The translations under genes were made by a program, and so were the position numbers. From positions 1 through 64,000 of the forward strand of contig JAJEKV010000776.1 of the NCBI GenBank assembly GCA_021234155.1: DNA of 64,000 nucleotides, given 5' to 3'. Under the pieces are notes generated by a model. That model saw only the letters and a program-made list of their open reading frames with translations, was not told the DNA's origin and ran no database searches. The stretch's first letter is position 1; every line of letters starts with the position of its first letter. Shown here piece by piece: positions 11,977-22,559 of the stretch. The DNA comes from Isoetes taiwanensis. Its lineage: Eukaryota; Streptophyta; Lycopodiopsida; Isoetales; Isoetaceae.

Positions 11977-12065
11977 TAACTTCTGATCCTTATTCTGATT
12001 CAGATGCAAAATCCAGTTCGGTCGGCGTGTTGTCATCTAGAGAGATGACCTTGCAGTTTGCCTTG

Positions 12066-13577
12066 TTAATGGAACATCATTGCATGTAGTCTTGTTATTG
12101 CAAACAGGGGTAGCAGGCTGCCCCTAGCTTCCCAGACTTTTCTCGGGTCCACCGTTACCCTTGGAGGCATTTTGGGTGATATAATGGAGCCTTGAGACGA
12201 TTTGCCACCACTATTAGCAGCATATGATTTGTTGAAATATGCAGATCTGTTGGAGGAGTTGCTGTCTTTCAGAAATTGAACAGGTTTGATCATCTTTTTT
12301 GCAAGATCCACAACTTTGTTATTCCCAAATGTTGCTTTCAAGTTTTTTAAGGGGTTCTTTGCATAAACCAAAGCCATGTCTATCATGGTTTTTCTGACCT
12401 CAAGATAAGAGATAAAAGCTAACACTGCTGGTTTCATTATTTTGTTCAAGAATTTGGTCAGAATGACCATTTTTACCATTGGAGATGCCCCTGGATATAC
12501 TACTTCTATATTGTTAATCAGGAACCAAATTCCCTGATCAAACCATATTATGCCACATCTGCATTCCTCTTCATTCTTCTTTTTGTTGCCAAATTTTTCC
12601 TTTTCACAAAGGCATCTGAAATAAGGGCAGTGAGATCTCCATATCCTTTTCAGGTAATAATCATCTCTCTCAATGTTGGCAAAAGCCATATGGCCTTTCT
12701 GTCCTATGACAATAGGTGCATTCCTTACACAAGTCTGTTCAAAGAAGTCCATTTTGAAAGGAAGTTCTACTTCCAGAGTGTTAAAGACTTTTTCCATTTT
12801 GTAGGCCTGCAGTTTGGCCACTCTGATCTCCTCTGCACTTACCCCAGCCAGTGAAACCCAAGTTTCCAAATCTATAGGGGCCAATGCTCCAAAATTCATG
12901 CTCTTCCATATTGCATGATTGTGGATGGCAGCATAACATTCAGCAGTCTGTTCGATGATCACAGGAAAACATGTGGAATTAGCCAAGTTTAGCTCAGGAA
13001 CTTTAATATTATCTTCATGTTCCTGATTTCCAATATCAGCAGCTTTAGGGACTTTTTGTGATTTGCCATTAATGCTCAAAAGGTCTTCATCAGTGAGGTC
13101 CACATCTGAGAACAAGCAATCTTGCATGTCACCCGACATCTCAATAACCTTATCAATGGTTTCCTCCTCCTTATCAAACGACTTTTGGGTGATATTATTT
13201 GCAGCTTCCAAAGCAGTGATACCCGACATGAATTTGAGGGCCGCTTCATCTTCCATACATGTGCGTTTATAAAGAATACTGCTCATGTCATTGTATAAGG
13301 TGTTCAGAAATACCTTGCATTTGTCAAACTCAAAATTCACCTTCTTCATGTTGCAGAATACCTTGAACCAGCCACTGAAGCCTAAGTAAGAGACAGGGGA
13401 CATGTTCTTATCCACCAAATTCAATTCCTTAAAAGTAATAAAGGAGTGGATATTCTTGTTTCTGATACATCCGGTATTTGTTCGAACAAAGAATATTGGG
13501 GCTACACATGTTGCATTTATCATAATCCATCGCCACAAGCTCCTTAATCCAGCGCTTGTAGATATCTGGAAGATCAT
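12066..13577 (-). CDS. First ORF (503 aa) of the Penelope-like element, function unknown
   Basis: The intact frame lies upstream of the reverse transcriptase on the same strand. I do not recognise the family. Visible features: an acidic middle (about residues 134-195, rich in Asp/Glu); a Cys/His-rich cluster CPYFRCLCEKEKFG...EECRCG with Cys at 317, 322, 324, 339 and 341, spaced C-x4-C-x-C-x14-C-x-C, which could bind zinc and nucleic acid; a helical stretch 366-430; and a basic Ser/Asn/Gly-rich tail 436-480. By position it is the candidate nucleic-acid-binding ORF1 of the element. The N-terminal part (residues 1-40) is hydrophobic and may be intron readthrough, so the true start could be later (Met59 or Met77) or in an upstream exon. 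A piece of its C-terminus is duplicated near 9,590. Confidence 0.6.
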   Translation of the reverse strand: MIFQISTSAGLRSLWRWIMINATCVAPIFFVRTNTGCIRNKNIHSFITFKELNLVDKNMSPVSYLGFSGWFKVFCNMKKVNFEFDKCKVFLNTLYNDMSSILYKRTCMEDEAALKFMSGITALEAANNITQKSFDKEEETIDKVIEMSGDMQDCLFSDVDLTDEDLLSINGKSQKVPKAADIGNQEHEDNIKVPELNLANSTCFPVIIEQTAECYAAIHNHAIWKSMNFGALAPIDLETWVSLAGVSAEEIRVAKLQAYKMEKVFNTLEVELPFKMDFFEQTCVRNAPIVIGQKGHMAFANIERDDYYLKRIWRSHCPYFRCLCEKEKFGNKKKNEEECRCGIIWFDQGIWFLINNIEVVYPGASPMVKMVILTKFLNKIMKPAVLAFISYLEVRKTMIDMALVYAKNPLKNLKATFGNNKVVDLAKKMIKPVQFLKDSNSSNRSAYFNKSYAANSGGKSSQGSIISPKMPPRVTVDPRKVWEARGSLLPLFAITRLHAMMFH

Positions 13578-13698
13578 CCTGTTGTTGCTCCTATAATAGA
13601 TAATCAGACAAAAATATCAGTATGTAGGGAACCTGAAAATATAAATACCAAAATCCTGGTTAATGGTATAACCATTAAACTGAGTATTGATAAAAAAA

Positions 13699-16050
13699 AC
13701 CTTTTAATCCGTTCATCCGAACAGACCATCATCTGCTATAGACCTTGGAAGGTAAATAACAGATCCATTTGCAGCCTTAAACATATTCAGGTCTATGTTT
13801 AAGCCAGGACATGGTACCTTGTTTATGCTACAGAAAATAATTAGGTCCATACCAATTAGCCTTTATTCTGCTTACTTCTATAAAAGAAATGCAAATCTGA
13901 TCCATTATTTATGCAATCACTGATATTCATTCCATAATCCATCAATTTAAGTACATTCAATCTTTACATTAAATTCTTTCTGCTGAATACAAACCTGCTC
14001 AAGTCTGCCAGGATAATAAATCATACTGTGCTAAAAAAGTGTACAGATCATGATGTTTACCATGTGTTTGCTGTCATAAATCATAACTCTTACATGTCTT
14101 TAACCAATCATTACAATGTACCATCCTTTGACATCCCAAATACTTGTCCAACTAGAACAGAATATTGAGTATAGAGCAAAGAAGCCAGTTACCTGCAGTA
14201 GAACCAAAGGACAGTTAGCCTTAATCAGGGTAAGAGCCTAAGCTACTAGCAGGTAAGCAAAGGTTTCTTTGAGGTTATCCCCCTTCACTATAACAATATT
14301 CAAGCCAAATGCAAAATGAAAGGATCTCTATTAGTAGCCTAGCTAGTTAGATCTGTGAACAAACTTTATCTAACATCCATCCTAGTCTATGGATGTTTTT
14401 TACATCAGATCTAATTCTATCAGATCTAAGTCTGAAATTACTGTCATACTAATGTCTACCACAAATCAGCTGTTACAATCATAGATGTATTTCATTTTCC
14501 TGTTTTAAAATCTTATGGCTAAATGCTTCTATTAACCTTATTTATCCTCAAGCATTTTTATCAACATAGACAAAAGAAAAGGGTTCAGAAAACAGAGATC
14601 CCAACCCTGCTGCATCAAAACCAAGATCAGAGGCACTTTCTATCACCCTGCCAAGTCTCTTACCAATTCCACGAAAAAATTATAATTATAATGCTAGAAG
14701 AAGATACAAGTATTAGCATCCCTGGTCACCAGCCATTAATAGTAGACAAATATCATTCCAGATCTAGGATTAGCTCATGGGCAGTAAGACTCACAGCTAT
14801 TCCTCCTATTCATTCCCTTATTCTCTACAATCAGAAGTTAAAAGACAAATATAATCCATCATTTAATGCTGCAATATGCAAATATTTACTAGTATTAACT
14901 ATAAGCATTCAAAACTTAGCCCAGCCAAACCTTAGAAGACCGCCCCATGGCATTAAGATTTTCAGGTTGAGCTGCTCCATTTGAACTGCCTGCAACTCCA
15001 TTGTTGTATGTGAAATCATCCATTGTATCCTTATATGAAGACTTGCCATTGTCTTCCCTTTCAGCTTGAACCCCTTTGCCAATAGCCCTGCTATCCGACC
15101 CAAAATCCTTCAGCTTATCCACCTCAAGATCATCTCCATTTCCAAAATCGTTAGCCACACTTGCTGTAGGAGCAACTGCAGAGTTATGATATTGATATAT
15201 CTTCTTTCCTCCACTTCCTTTCAACTTTTCTTCAGCTAACCTCTTCTTAGTGGCATTATTCAGATCCCCTTTCTTTCTGCCCATTGATAGGGCCTGTATG
15301 ATCTGCCAGCAAGAACACAAAGCAATTCTAGACTCTACCATCTCTTGAAGAATCGAAAGCCTTATAAGGAAAGTGCCTGTCCTTAATACCGACTGTTCTA
15401 GCCTGATTGGCATCATGCTTTAGCATGCCCTCAGCTTTTCCGATCACTTCCGCTGATCTCATCTCATCTTGTGATCGTTGCCATGATTTCCCTGCCAGGT
15501 AATTTCTGTGCCCTAAAAAAACCTTTTACGTTAGCATAATGTTAACTTAATATTTTGCCTATTTTGGCATAAAATGCTTCTAAGGTGTCACGGCAACAAA
15601 ATGTCCCAAAGACACAAAATGAACCAATTATCCCATTTTATTCTTCCAAAATATTTTTTCCACTTACCTTTATAATTAACATCCATTCAGCTTATACATT
15701 GTCTTAGAGTCATATGCCCTTGTCCCTCCATATTTACCTTGTCCATCAAGCCCTCTGGTTTACTAGTTTGAGTAAATATACTCATACTGGTTTGAGTATA
15801 TTTCTTGTCTATCACTTCCAAGTAATGTAAACCCTACATTTTGCCCTTTACGGCATTATTTGCTTACATTATGCCAAAGCCAAGTATTGTCTTAAGAAAT
15901 AAACCAATTAAACTATACAATGTTATCCTTATATTTACCATTAATTTGTACAATGTTCATGGACCATACAACTTGTTACCATGTCGTCATGTCTTTGTAG
16001 ATTAACCCTGTCCACTTTGAGAACATAAAGCCATTTTACAAAAAAAAAAA
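13699..16050 (-). repeat. Right (5') terminal direct repeat of the Penelope-like element
   Basis: This is the partner of 3,761-6,106. It is the cleaner copy, with an unbroken 166-codon frame (14,916-15,416). Its outer edge reads TTTTACAAAAAAAAAAA before the second CGTTGAG at 16,052. In element orientation it would be the 5' repeat and should hold the promoter; I cannot point to a specific TATA box. The remaining sequence is AT-rich with no other recognisable gene. Confidence 0.85.
14916..15416 (-). CDS. ORF166 inside the 5' terminal repeat, function unknown
   Basis: The 166-codon frame starts MMPIRLEQSVLRTG. Residues 1-45 are hydrophobic/helical with two nearby Cys; 46-75 are strongly basic (GRKKGDLNNATKKRLAEEK); the remainder is acidic and Ser/Asn/Gly-rich, probably disordered. 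No known domain is recognised. Its presence inside a terminal repeat is unusual: it would be the first ORF on a transcript started upstream in the repeat, ahead of ORF503. The left-repeat copy keeps the first 99 or so residues. It may be a real small accessory protein or an exon; the similar start in both copies supports coding use only weakly because the copies are young. Confidence 0.4.
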   Translation of the reverse strand: MMPIRLEQSVLRTGTFLIRLSILQEMVESRIALCSCWQIIQALSMGRKKGDLNNATKKRLAEEKLKGSGGKKIYQYHNSAVAPTASVANDFGNGDDLEVDKLKDFGSDSRAIGKGVQAEREDNGKSSYKDTMDDFTYNNGVAGSSNGAAQPENLNAMGRSSKVWLG

Positions 16051-16051
16051 G

Positions 16052-16058
16052 CGTTGAG
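16052..16058. repeat. Target-site duplication, right copy (CGTTGAG)
   Basis: It matches 2,082-2,088 and follows an A-run, as expected at the 3' side of a poly(A) retroposition event. The host repeat continues directly after it with AGAAACCTTGC, as in the sister repeat unit at 16,360. Confidence 0.7.
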
Positions 16059-17676
16059 AGAAACCTTGCTTTTTGAGCAGAGAGCGACCTCTTAGACCTG
16101 CAAGCCAATCTCCTCCTTTACAGACTGAAAATATGAAAGCATACAAAGCATACATAAGATTGAAATCGCCTGCTTAAAAATCATCTGGGAAAATACCTGA
16201 GATGGAATTACCACTGAGATGTGTTATCTCAGTGATGTTGCATGCTTACACATCCAAAAACGACATTTTGAGGTCTTTGTTGGCACATGGCTTCCTGGAA
16301 CAGAAGGCACAAAACCAAATAAAGATCCATCACATGCTTGGGTTGAAAAAACGTGAAGATAAACCTTGCCTTTTGGGCAGAGAGCAACCTCTTAGACATG
16401 CAAGCCAATCTTCCTCCTTCACATACTGAAAATATGAAAGCATACAAAGCATACATAAGCTTGAAATCGCCTGCTTAGAAATCGTCTGGAAAATTCCTGG
16501 ACCTGCAAACCAAATGCAAAATGAAATAAATAGGGCATAATAGAAGAAACATTGTGAAACAAAACTGTACGTAGTTGAGTTGAAAAGGAGTCTCACAAAA
16601 ATAGTGCATAAAACATAACCAAGTTTGTGAGCAGTTCTCTGAGACCTATCTACATAATATGCTTATCTCTATCTTGGAAACTACGAATCACAGACGGAAA
16701 AAACTTACTTCAAAATCTAGAGCTAAATACAAATTTTCACCTTTTCCTTCTAAAAGCAGCTTTTCTTTCATAACAGGGCAATGGAAATTTCAATACACTC
16801 ACTAGGAGTAGGAAGATTGTTGGAATAAGAACTGCATATGTTGTTTAAGCCACCAATTGATCAGCCTGAACAGCTCCATCGTCTGTTTGCACTCTACCAT
16901 TTTTGTGGATAGAAAGCAAGCCAAACTGTTCAAGCAGACTGCACTCCACAGCACAAGATATTTGGCAGTGCGCCGGAATGAGAACCAGTCCAAGGCTGTG
17001 TCGTTCAATATGCTCCTGAGATGATGCAGATCTGTGAGTTATGTGTTCCACTGTATCATGCAGGATTATGTTACCCGTCTTGTCAAGGCAATGAAACCTA
17101 ACAAAAACACAGGCATCTTCTACTACGGTTCTCATTCACCAATACAGAAGCTTGTGGGCTTACCTTATAATTGGAGAGACAGACTGCTTCATGGTGCCAT
17201 GGTCGTTGCCAGATCCTTCTTCCATTGCACTGCCATGATGCACACATGACCTATTATTATCCTTCAAAATCATAACCATGTAAAGATTACCCTGGCATCT
17301 TCTACTCCGATTCTCATGCATCGGTACAGAAGCTTTTGGGCTTGCCTTACATTTAGAGGATCTCGGTTCTTCTACAGACCGTTTATCCTTTGTAGACTCG
17401 GACTTCTTGGACGCAGGCAACAAACTTAGAAGTTTTCCTGCATAAAAAGAGATTAGATGGAATAAAAAACAAAGAAATACAAAAATAAGAAAGCTTAGCT
17501 TACCTCAGAAGAACGACACTTCAAATCTGGCTGAGGTTTAGTTGATGATATGCTCTACACCTCCAAGGTGATGCCAAGAAGGATGCGATTACTTGCTGTT
17601 CACCATCCCCTGCCGACTTGCGACAATCCAACGCATGATGTCCCGGATTTTCCACTGGCCTGTATTTTCGCTAAAC
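16059..17676 (+). repeat. Right part of host-side repeat region
   Basis: A unit of about 300 bp is present here in tandem: 16,059-16,194 is the end of the unit interrupted by the insertion, and 16,195-16,500 is a full second unit. Then 17,110-17,220 and 17,290-17,350 are two copies of a phrase also seen at 1,345-1,425. No gene is recognised. The open frames of 60-96 codons in this stretch occur on both strands and overlap each other, as random frames do. Confidence 0.65.
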
Positions 17677-17778
17677 CTAGTAGTACCCAGCTTCAAATTT
17701 TTTGTATGCCCCAGTTCTGCACAACATCACAGCCCATGCACCCGATCCAGAACGACATGAGCCCTATTTAAAAATCCT

Positions 17779-18899
17779 TTTCCTTTTTTCCCCATCCTCC
17801 TCTGCCTTTTCCCTCTTCCTCTTTCCCCTTTTCTCCCTTTTTTTTCCTTCCCCAATGCTCTTTTTCCCTTCCTTTTTTCCCTTTCCTCATCCTTTCCCTC
17901 TTCCCTTTTTTCTCGTCCCCTTTTCCCCTTCCTCTCTTCCTCTTTTTTCATTCCTTGCTCTCCACCCTTTTCCCCCTCCCTTTTCCTCCTTTTCCCACCC
18001 TTTTCCCTCTTTCTTTTTTCTCGATGCCTTTTTATCTTTCTTTTCCCTCTCTCTTTTTCTTTTCCCCTTTCTCTGTCCTCTTTTCTATGCCATTTTCCCC
18101 TTTCCTTCTCGTCTTTCCTCATCTTTTCTCTCTAACCCTTTCCCTTTCTTTTTTCGATGCCCTATTTTGCTTCCCTTTTTCTCTTTCTTCACCCTTTCCC
18201 TTTTCCTTTTTTTTTTGCATGTCCTTTCCGCCTTCCCTTTTGCCCTTTTTCTAGGTTCCCTTTTCCCCTTTCCATCTCCCTTTTTTCTTTTTTCCTTTCC
18301 TTTCCCTTTTTCCATGCACTTTGTTCGTCCCCTTATTCCACCCCTTTTCCTCTTGACTTTTTCCCACCCTTTTCTCACCCTTTCCCTATTTCTCTTTTCT
18401 CGATGCCTTTTTATCTTCCTTTTTTCCCTCTCTTTTTCTTTTCCCCTTTCCCTTTACCTTTTTCCATGCCATTTTCCTTTTCCTCTCTCCTCTTTCTTCA
18501 CCTTTTCTCTCTAACATTTTCCCTTTCGTTTTTCGATACTATCTTTTCGCTTCCCTTTTCCTCTTTTCTTCACCATTTTCCTCTTTCCTTTTTTCCCATG
18601 CCCTTTCCCCCTTTCCTTTTGCCCTTTTCCTCGTGCCTTTTTTCCAGGTTCCCTTTTCCCCATTCAATCTCCCTTTTTCTTTTTTTCCTTTCCCTTTCTC
18701 TTTTCCCATATGCTTTGTTCGTCCCCTTTTTCCCACCCTTTTCCCTTACCTTTTTCTCCTTTTCCCACCCTTCTCTTTTTCCTTTCCTTTCTCCCTCTCT
18801 ATTTCTATTCTTGTTTTCATTTTTTCCATGCCATTTTTCTCTTTCTTTTTCCCCTTTCTTTGCCTTTTTCCTTTTCCTCTTTTTCCCATACCTTTTTCC
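17779..18899 (-). repeat. Polypyrimidine (plus) / polypurine (minus) tract of M0
   Basis: About 1.1 kb of nearly pure C/T on the plus strand, built of CCCTTTTCC-like words. All long frames here (270, 294, 131, 120 and 106 codons and others) encode Phe/Ser/Pro/Leu or Lys/Arg/Glu/Gly low-complexity text and are not genes. The tract resumes after the gypsy element at 34,072. Confidence 0.9.
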
Positions 18900-18904
18900 C
18901 TTAT
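18900..18904. repeat. Target-site duplication CTTAT, left of gypsy element
   Basis: The same five bases follow the 3' LTR at 34,067-34,071. Five-base duplications are typical of LTR retrotransposon integration. Confidence 0.85.
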
Positions 18905-19497
18905 TGTTAGCCACATTGCTGGCACCCACCACAGTCTATACTTCTTTGCATGAGGGCGAGGCCCCAGCCCACGGTGTCCAAGAAGAGGGATCCACAAAAG
19001 CCACGGGTCAAAGCTCCTCCAAAGCGAAGACCCAAAGGTAGGACCCACGGCCGGGCCACTACTTGTCTGTTAGCACGGCAGCGGGCCGGCTCAGATTCTG
19101 TCGGAGTGCCCAAGTAGTGGAGCAGCGTTGTCATGATGAGGATCGATTCAGGCCCGTAGGCCACTTCGTGTTCCTATATATTGTAGCATTTTGCTCCTTC
19201 AAAAAAAGGGTTGAGTGTTCTTTTGTGTCACTCTGAGAGAGCGGACATCTTTGTCTTTGTTGTCTGCTCTTTTGAGCCTTCATTGTACACTTGTTTTGAT
19301 CAATGGATTGCCGTGTTCTCCACAAGTGTCTTGTGTGTTTCATTGTGTATTGCCATTCTTTGTTTTATCGAGTTTTTCTTGTTCTTTCCTCTGTTAGCAA
19401 AAATCAGCGTGACAAGAGTGTCTCGAGATTTGCCTGCTTGGGACTTCACGGATCTCACGGAGATCATCCCTCAGCGATCCAGAGCGGACCCCAAACA
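18905..19497 (+). repeat. 5' LTR of gypsy element
   Basis: 593 bp, aligned along its whole length with 33,462-34,066. It contains TATATATTGTAGCA near 19,177 as a likely TATA region and a conserved GATCAATGGATTGCC block near 19,297. Differences from the 3' LTR cluster in G/C-rich CNG contexts (19,000-19,110), which makes age estimates unreliable. Confidence 0.88.
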
Positions 19498-19501
19498 CCT
19501 T

Positions 19502-19519
19502 TGGCGCTTTTGCGGGCTC
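19502..19519 (+). promoter_or_regulatory. Primer binding site, tRNA-Asp-like
   Basis: TGGCGCTTTTGCGGGCTC begins four bases after the LTR end. It resembles TGGCGCCGTTGCCGGGG, the complement of the 3' end of plant tRNA-Asp used by many plant gypsy elements, with a few mismatches. Confidence 0.5.
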
Positions 19520-19537
19520 ACTCCGAAGCGTATTGAT

Positions 19538-21110
19538 ACCATGTTTAATCCCTTCTTTACTCCGACGATATTCAACACGGATGGAGTCAAGGCGTATGCC
19601 GCCATGAGCTGCGCGGCGCCTCCGGGTGAATATGTCCACATACACTCACGGTTGATTGTCTCTTCTCGGGTAATGCGAGGCGCCATCTGTTCCACCTACA
19701 CCCGACAACTTTCCGGGCCAGGCCTCCCTGTGGAAGGTCGCCATTGTTCCGTTCCTGTTAGCCACATCATGCGGAGGCTGCAACCACGACCCTTTGAATT
19801 TACTCCATAGGAATCCCCAACTCAAGATCACAGCGGAAGAACCGCCAATTTTCTCGGAACATCGCAAAATGTTTTTCTCTATTGGTAATCTTTCTTTAGG
19901 AACCCGGTACCAGCTTCCACCTTTGTCAATTCCCCTACCGTCTGTTCCTTAAGCGTTCCCCACCAGCTGTTTCTTCACTGTCACAACCTTTGTTCCCACT
20001 ACTGGCGCCAAGATTACCTCTTTTACTAATCTCACACAACCTATGCCGGTTTCGGTACCTATCGACAACCAACACCCCATGTCTTTTCTTTTCCACAAAT
20101 GCAAAACACCCATTCATGCGCCGAGCTCCTACACATGCTTTAAAACTCCCATATCCACTCTTTGGAAATGATAAAGGTAAACACATAGACCAGGAGTGCT
20201 CGGGCTCACATGGATGAATTTGAGTCACTTGCGGATCTCAATGGTCACTCCGATCCAAAACTAAAATTCCACATCTTTTTTTCGACGACCCTGCGTGGAG
20301 CACCCTTACCTAATGGGGGATGGCAAACAAAAGCCCTTTGGAAACAAGATTGGATACACATGAAGACCTCTTTTCTTTCCCATTACGGCACCCTTGCGGA
20401 TGATCAACAAGCTGGCCGAGCGACCTCAACACACTCAAGCGGAACCTGGGAGAATCTGCGCCGAGACTTTGCGTAGGGCCATTGCGGATCTTAGTCAACA
20501 AGTTGAAGGAATTTCCAACCCAAAGCCAAATTCTAGTGTGGTTTCTTCAAGGCTTACCCTCTCACATCCGATTTATGACTGAGTATTTGCGCCCCAAGAC
20601 ATTACAAGAAGCCATTGAATTAGTCAATCACTCTGTTCATGTTTCCTCACGGTGATCAAGCCCACGATACTCCCATTTCCCTCGGCTACACCCCCGCACC
20701 TCGGCGCCTCCCGGCAGTTCCCCAGAAATAACATTTGGTGTACTATTTGCGATTACTCGGGACATCGGCTAATGAGTGTAACTCTACGTGGATAGCATGA
20801 TCCATTGCAAACGCTGCAACATGCGAGAACCACACCAGCGAAGAATGTACAAATCCACGACCAAATCCAGATCGACAGCGTCTTGTTCACCAAGTGCGAG
20901 AAGGTACCCACGCAAACTCAACCACGGATTACGAGGCACGACCCACGACAACAACAACAACCCCGGCAACAACGGCAACCCTGGCGTGGACCTCCTCGTT
21001 CCACTTTTGGTCCAAGCAAGTCCCAATGTTTCAACTGTGACCAATGGGGTCATCGGTCTGCAGATTGTCCTCAACTTCCTCAAGTTCAAATACAAATTCG
21101 GCACCAATCA
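19538..21110 (+). pseudogene. gag region of gypsy element with CCHC zinc knuckle
   Basis: Coding is spread over several frames (for example 20,210-20,476 and 20,805-21,251). The clear landmark is the knuckle CFNCDQWGHRSADC at 21,027-21,068, spacing C-x2-C-x4-H-x4-C, preceded by a Gln/Arg/Pro-rich stretch. This is the nucleocapsid part that binds RNA. The upstream capsid part is too frame-broken to align by eye. Confidence 0.75.
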
Positions 21111-21689
21111 AACCCACGGCGGTCGTCTTACACCTTTTCAAGTATGGGAAGCCACGGGAAGGCAAGGCCCCGCCCGATTGCTCAAACGGCCACCACGGCC
21201 ACCACAACAACAACCACGCCAGCAACAAACAACTCAAAAACAATTGGATGATCAACTCCAAGAAGAAATTTACCATGCAATCAACACCGACCTTGAATCC
21301 TCCATTTGGATTGAGGTTCTCCCTCATTCCCCACGCCATAAGCACCCGTGCACCAAGTTTTTGGTGCCCCGATTACGTACCCGGTGAGCCATCAACCAAA
21401 TCTGTTCATTTTGCACCCAATCGGATCAACTACTTCCTCATGTTCAACCTAAACTTCGCAAAAAGTCTGCTTCAACTCATCGAGCGTGCGGAAGGTAAGG
21501 CACTCAAGTCATCAATGCTACCACCGCGATCGGGAGCCCGACCACCGAATGCCACGACATACGCAACACCACCACTCAACATTGCTGCTTTGAAGTCGAC
21601 CTCCTCAACAAGGTGGCGACATCTATTGCTGAGCAACAACAACCCACGGATCCACCACAACTACACGCAATCCCTCCACGAACTTCAAC

Positions 21690-22090
21690 AAGAACTTGCT
21701 AAAATCAAAATTCCTCTCGGCCTTACGACTATCCTACAACTATGTCCGGCCTACGAGCACATTTTACAAAACACTGTATTACGCATTGTCGCGATGCGCC
21801 ACATCAACACCCGCGGTGCATGCACCACGTGGGCAAAAATTTATTCACCATGTTCGGTCGATGGTGGCGTGCAATCAATCTTATTACGGATAATCTCGGG
21901 GCGACAATTGGGCATAAGGGAGCTCCATACTGCCCTTATGACATCAAGCTTATGCGAATGGCCATATCACGCGACCACAAGGAGTTACACAACCAATACC
22001 GGTCAATATTGGAGATCTACAATTTACCATGGAATTCGGTGTTTGGAGAGCAGGAGAAGATCAGGGAGATTATGAAATGTTAGTAGGGCG
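21690..22090 (+). pseudogene. Aspartic protease region of gypsy element
   Basis: A VDGGA-type active site is encoded at about 21,857-21,870, followed in another frame by LITDNLGATIGHK and a C-terminal EIYNLPWNSVFG-like flap region. The reading frame slips at 21,869-21,870, where a GCTGCA context seems to have lost one base. The loss falls in a CTG context like many other discrepancies in the window. Confidence 0.5.
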
Positions 22091-22559
22091 ACCCTTTTTG
22101 AGACAAGCTAAAAGCATTCACCTCTTGGGGCCACGGATCAACTTGTTATCACGGATGGCAAGCTCATCGCCCACGATGGATCGACCACGGGCGGATCATT
22201 TACGTAGATCACGGGAATCGGGCCGGTGACTCACGAACAAGTTTGCAACACCTATCGAGTTACAAGCCAAGGGTTTGCCACTCACGGCTTACCGAATACA
22301 ATCAACCATGGGAAGACATGGATATTGATAAAGGCATAGCAAATTTGGTTGACCCCTATTTGACACCTTGTAACAATGTCACATTGGTTCCACATGAGGA
22401 GGCGGTACCCCGGCTCCTCCTCCTTTCAAGAAGACACCACACCAACTCCTAGTGGCACGCCACTATTTTTCAAAATTGGTCAACATGAACATCTGTCCTA
22501 CGTGAGAGCGACCCCAGCATCGCTCGGGATGATCAAGTCATTCCACACATTCAAACTCC

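Larger units (their letters stand above)
8310..12065 (-). other. Intron-like inter-ORF region of decayed duplicated modules
   Basis: There is no intact gene in this 3.75 kb. A 250-300 bp module recurs about five times (near 8,540-8,800, 9,330-9,520, 9,770-10,010, 11,350-11,630 and 11,810-12,060). On the minus strand each includes text resembling the first codons of the RT or the last codons of ORF503, followed by GTAAGTTGG, a good splice donor, kept in four of five copies (8,695, 9,468, 11,514, 11,971; lost near 9,891). A larger pair, 8,345-8,800 and 9,590-10,010, also aligns. Short minus-strand frames at 8,781-9,065 and 9,496-9,702 are fragments of such modules; the latter contains GPRRVWETRGQ, like DPRKVWEARGS at the ORF503 end. 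The region could be a single large intron between ORF503 and the RT, or debris of nested partial copies. Confidence 0.55.
3761..16050 (-). mobile_element. Penelope-like retroelement with long direct terminal repeats
   Basis: In minus-strand order this 12.3-kb element comprises terminal repeat (16,050-13,699) with ORF166 inside, ORF503 (13,577-12,066), an intron-like region (about 12,065-8,320), the YIDD reverse transcriptase (8,309-6,240) and a second terminal repeat (6,106-3,761). Penelope-like elements are known for LTR-like direct repeats, retained introns and a telomerase-related reverse transcriptase; all three features are visible or suggested here. No GIY-YIG endonuclease was found after the RT, which resembles the endonuclease-lacking Athena/Coprina-type elements. 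There is no integrase, protease, RNase H or tyrosine recombinase. It sits inside the A-run of an older retroposed segment, so its own target duplication would be hidden in the A-run. Confidence 0.65.

Noticed and set aside
3761-16050. DIRS-like or ordinary LTR retrotransposon
   Set aside because: No tyrosine recombinase, integrase, protease or RNase H; the RT motifs are of Penelope type.
17702-19041. Frames of 270 and 294 codons near a possible gene
   Set aside because: Pyrimidine tract of Helitron M0; the end of the second frame runs into the gypsy LTR.
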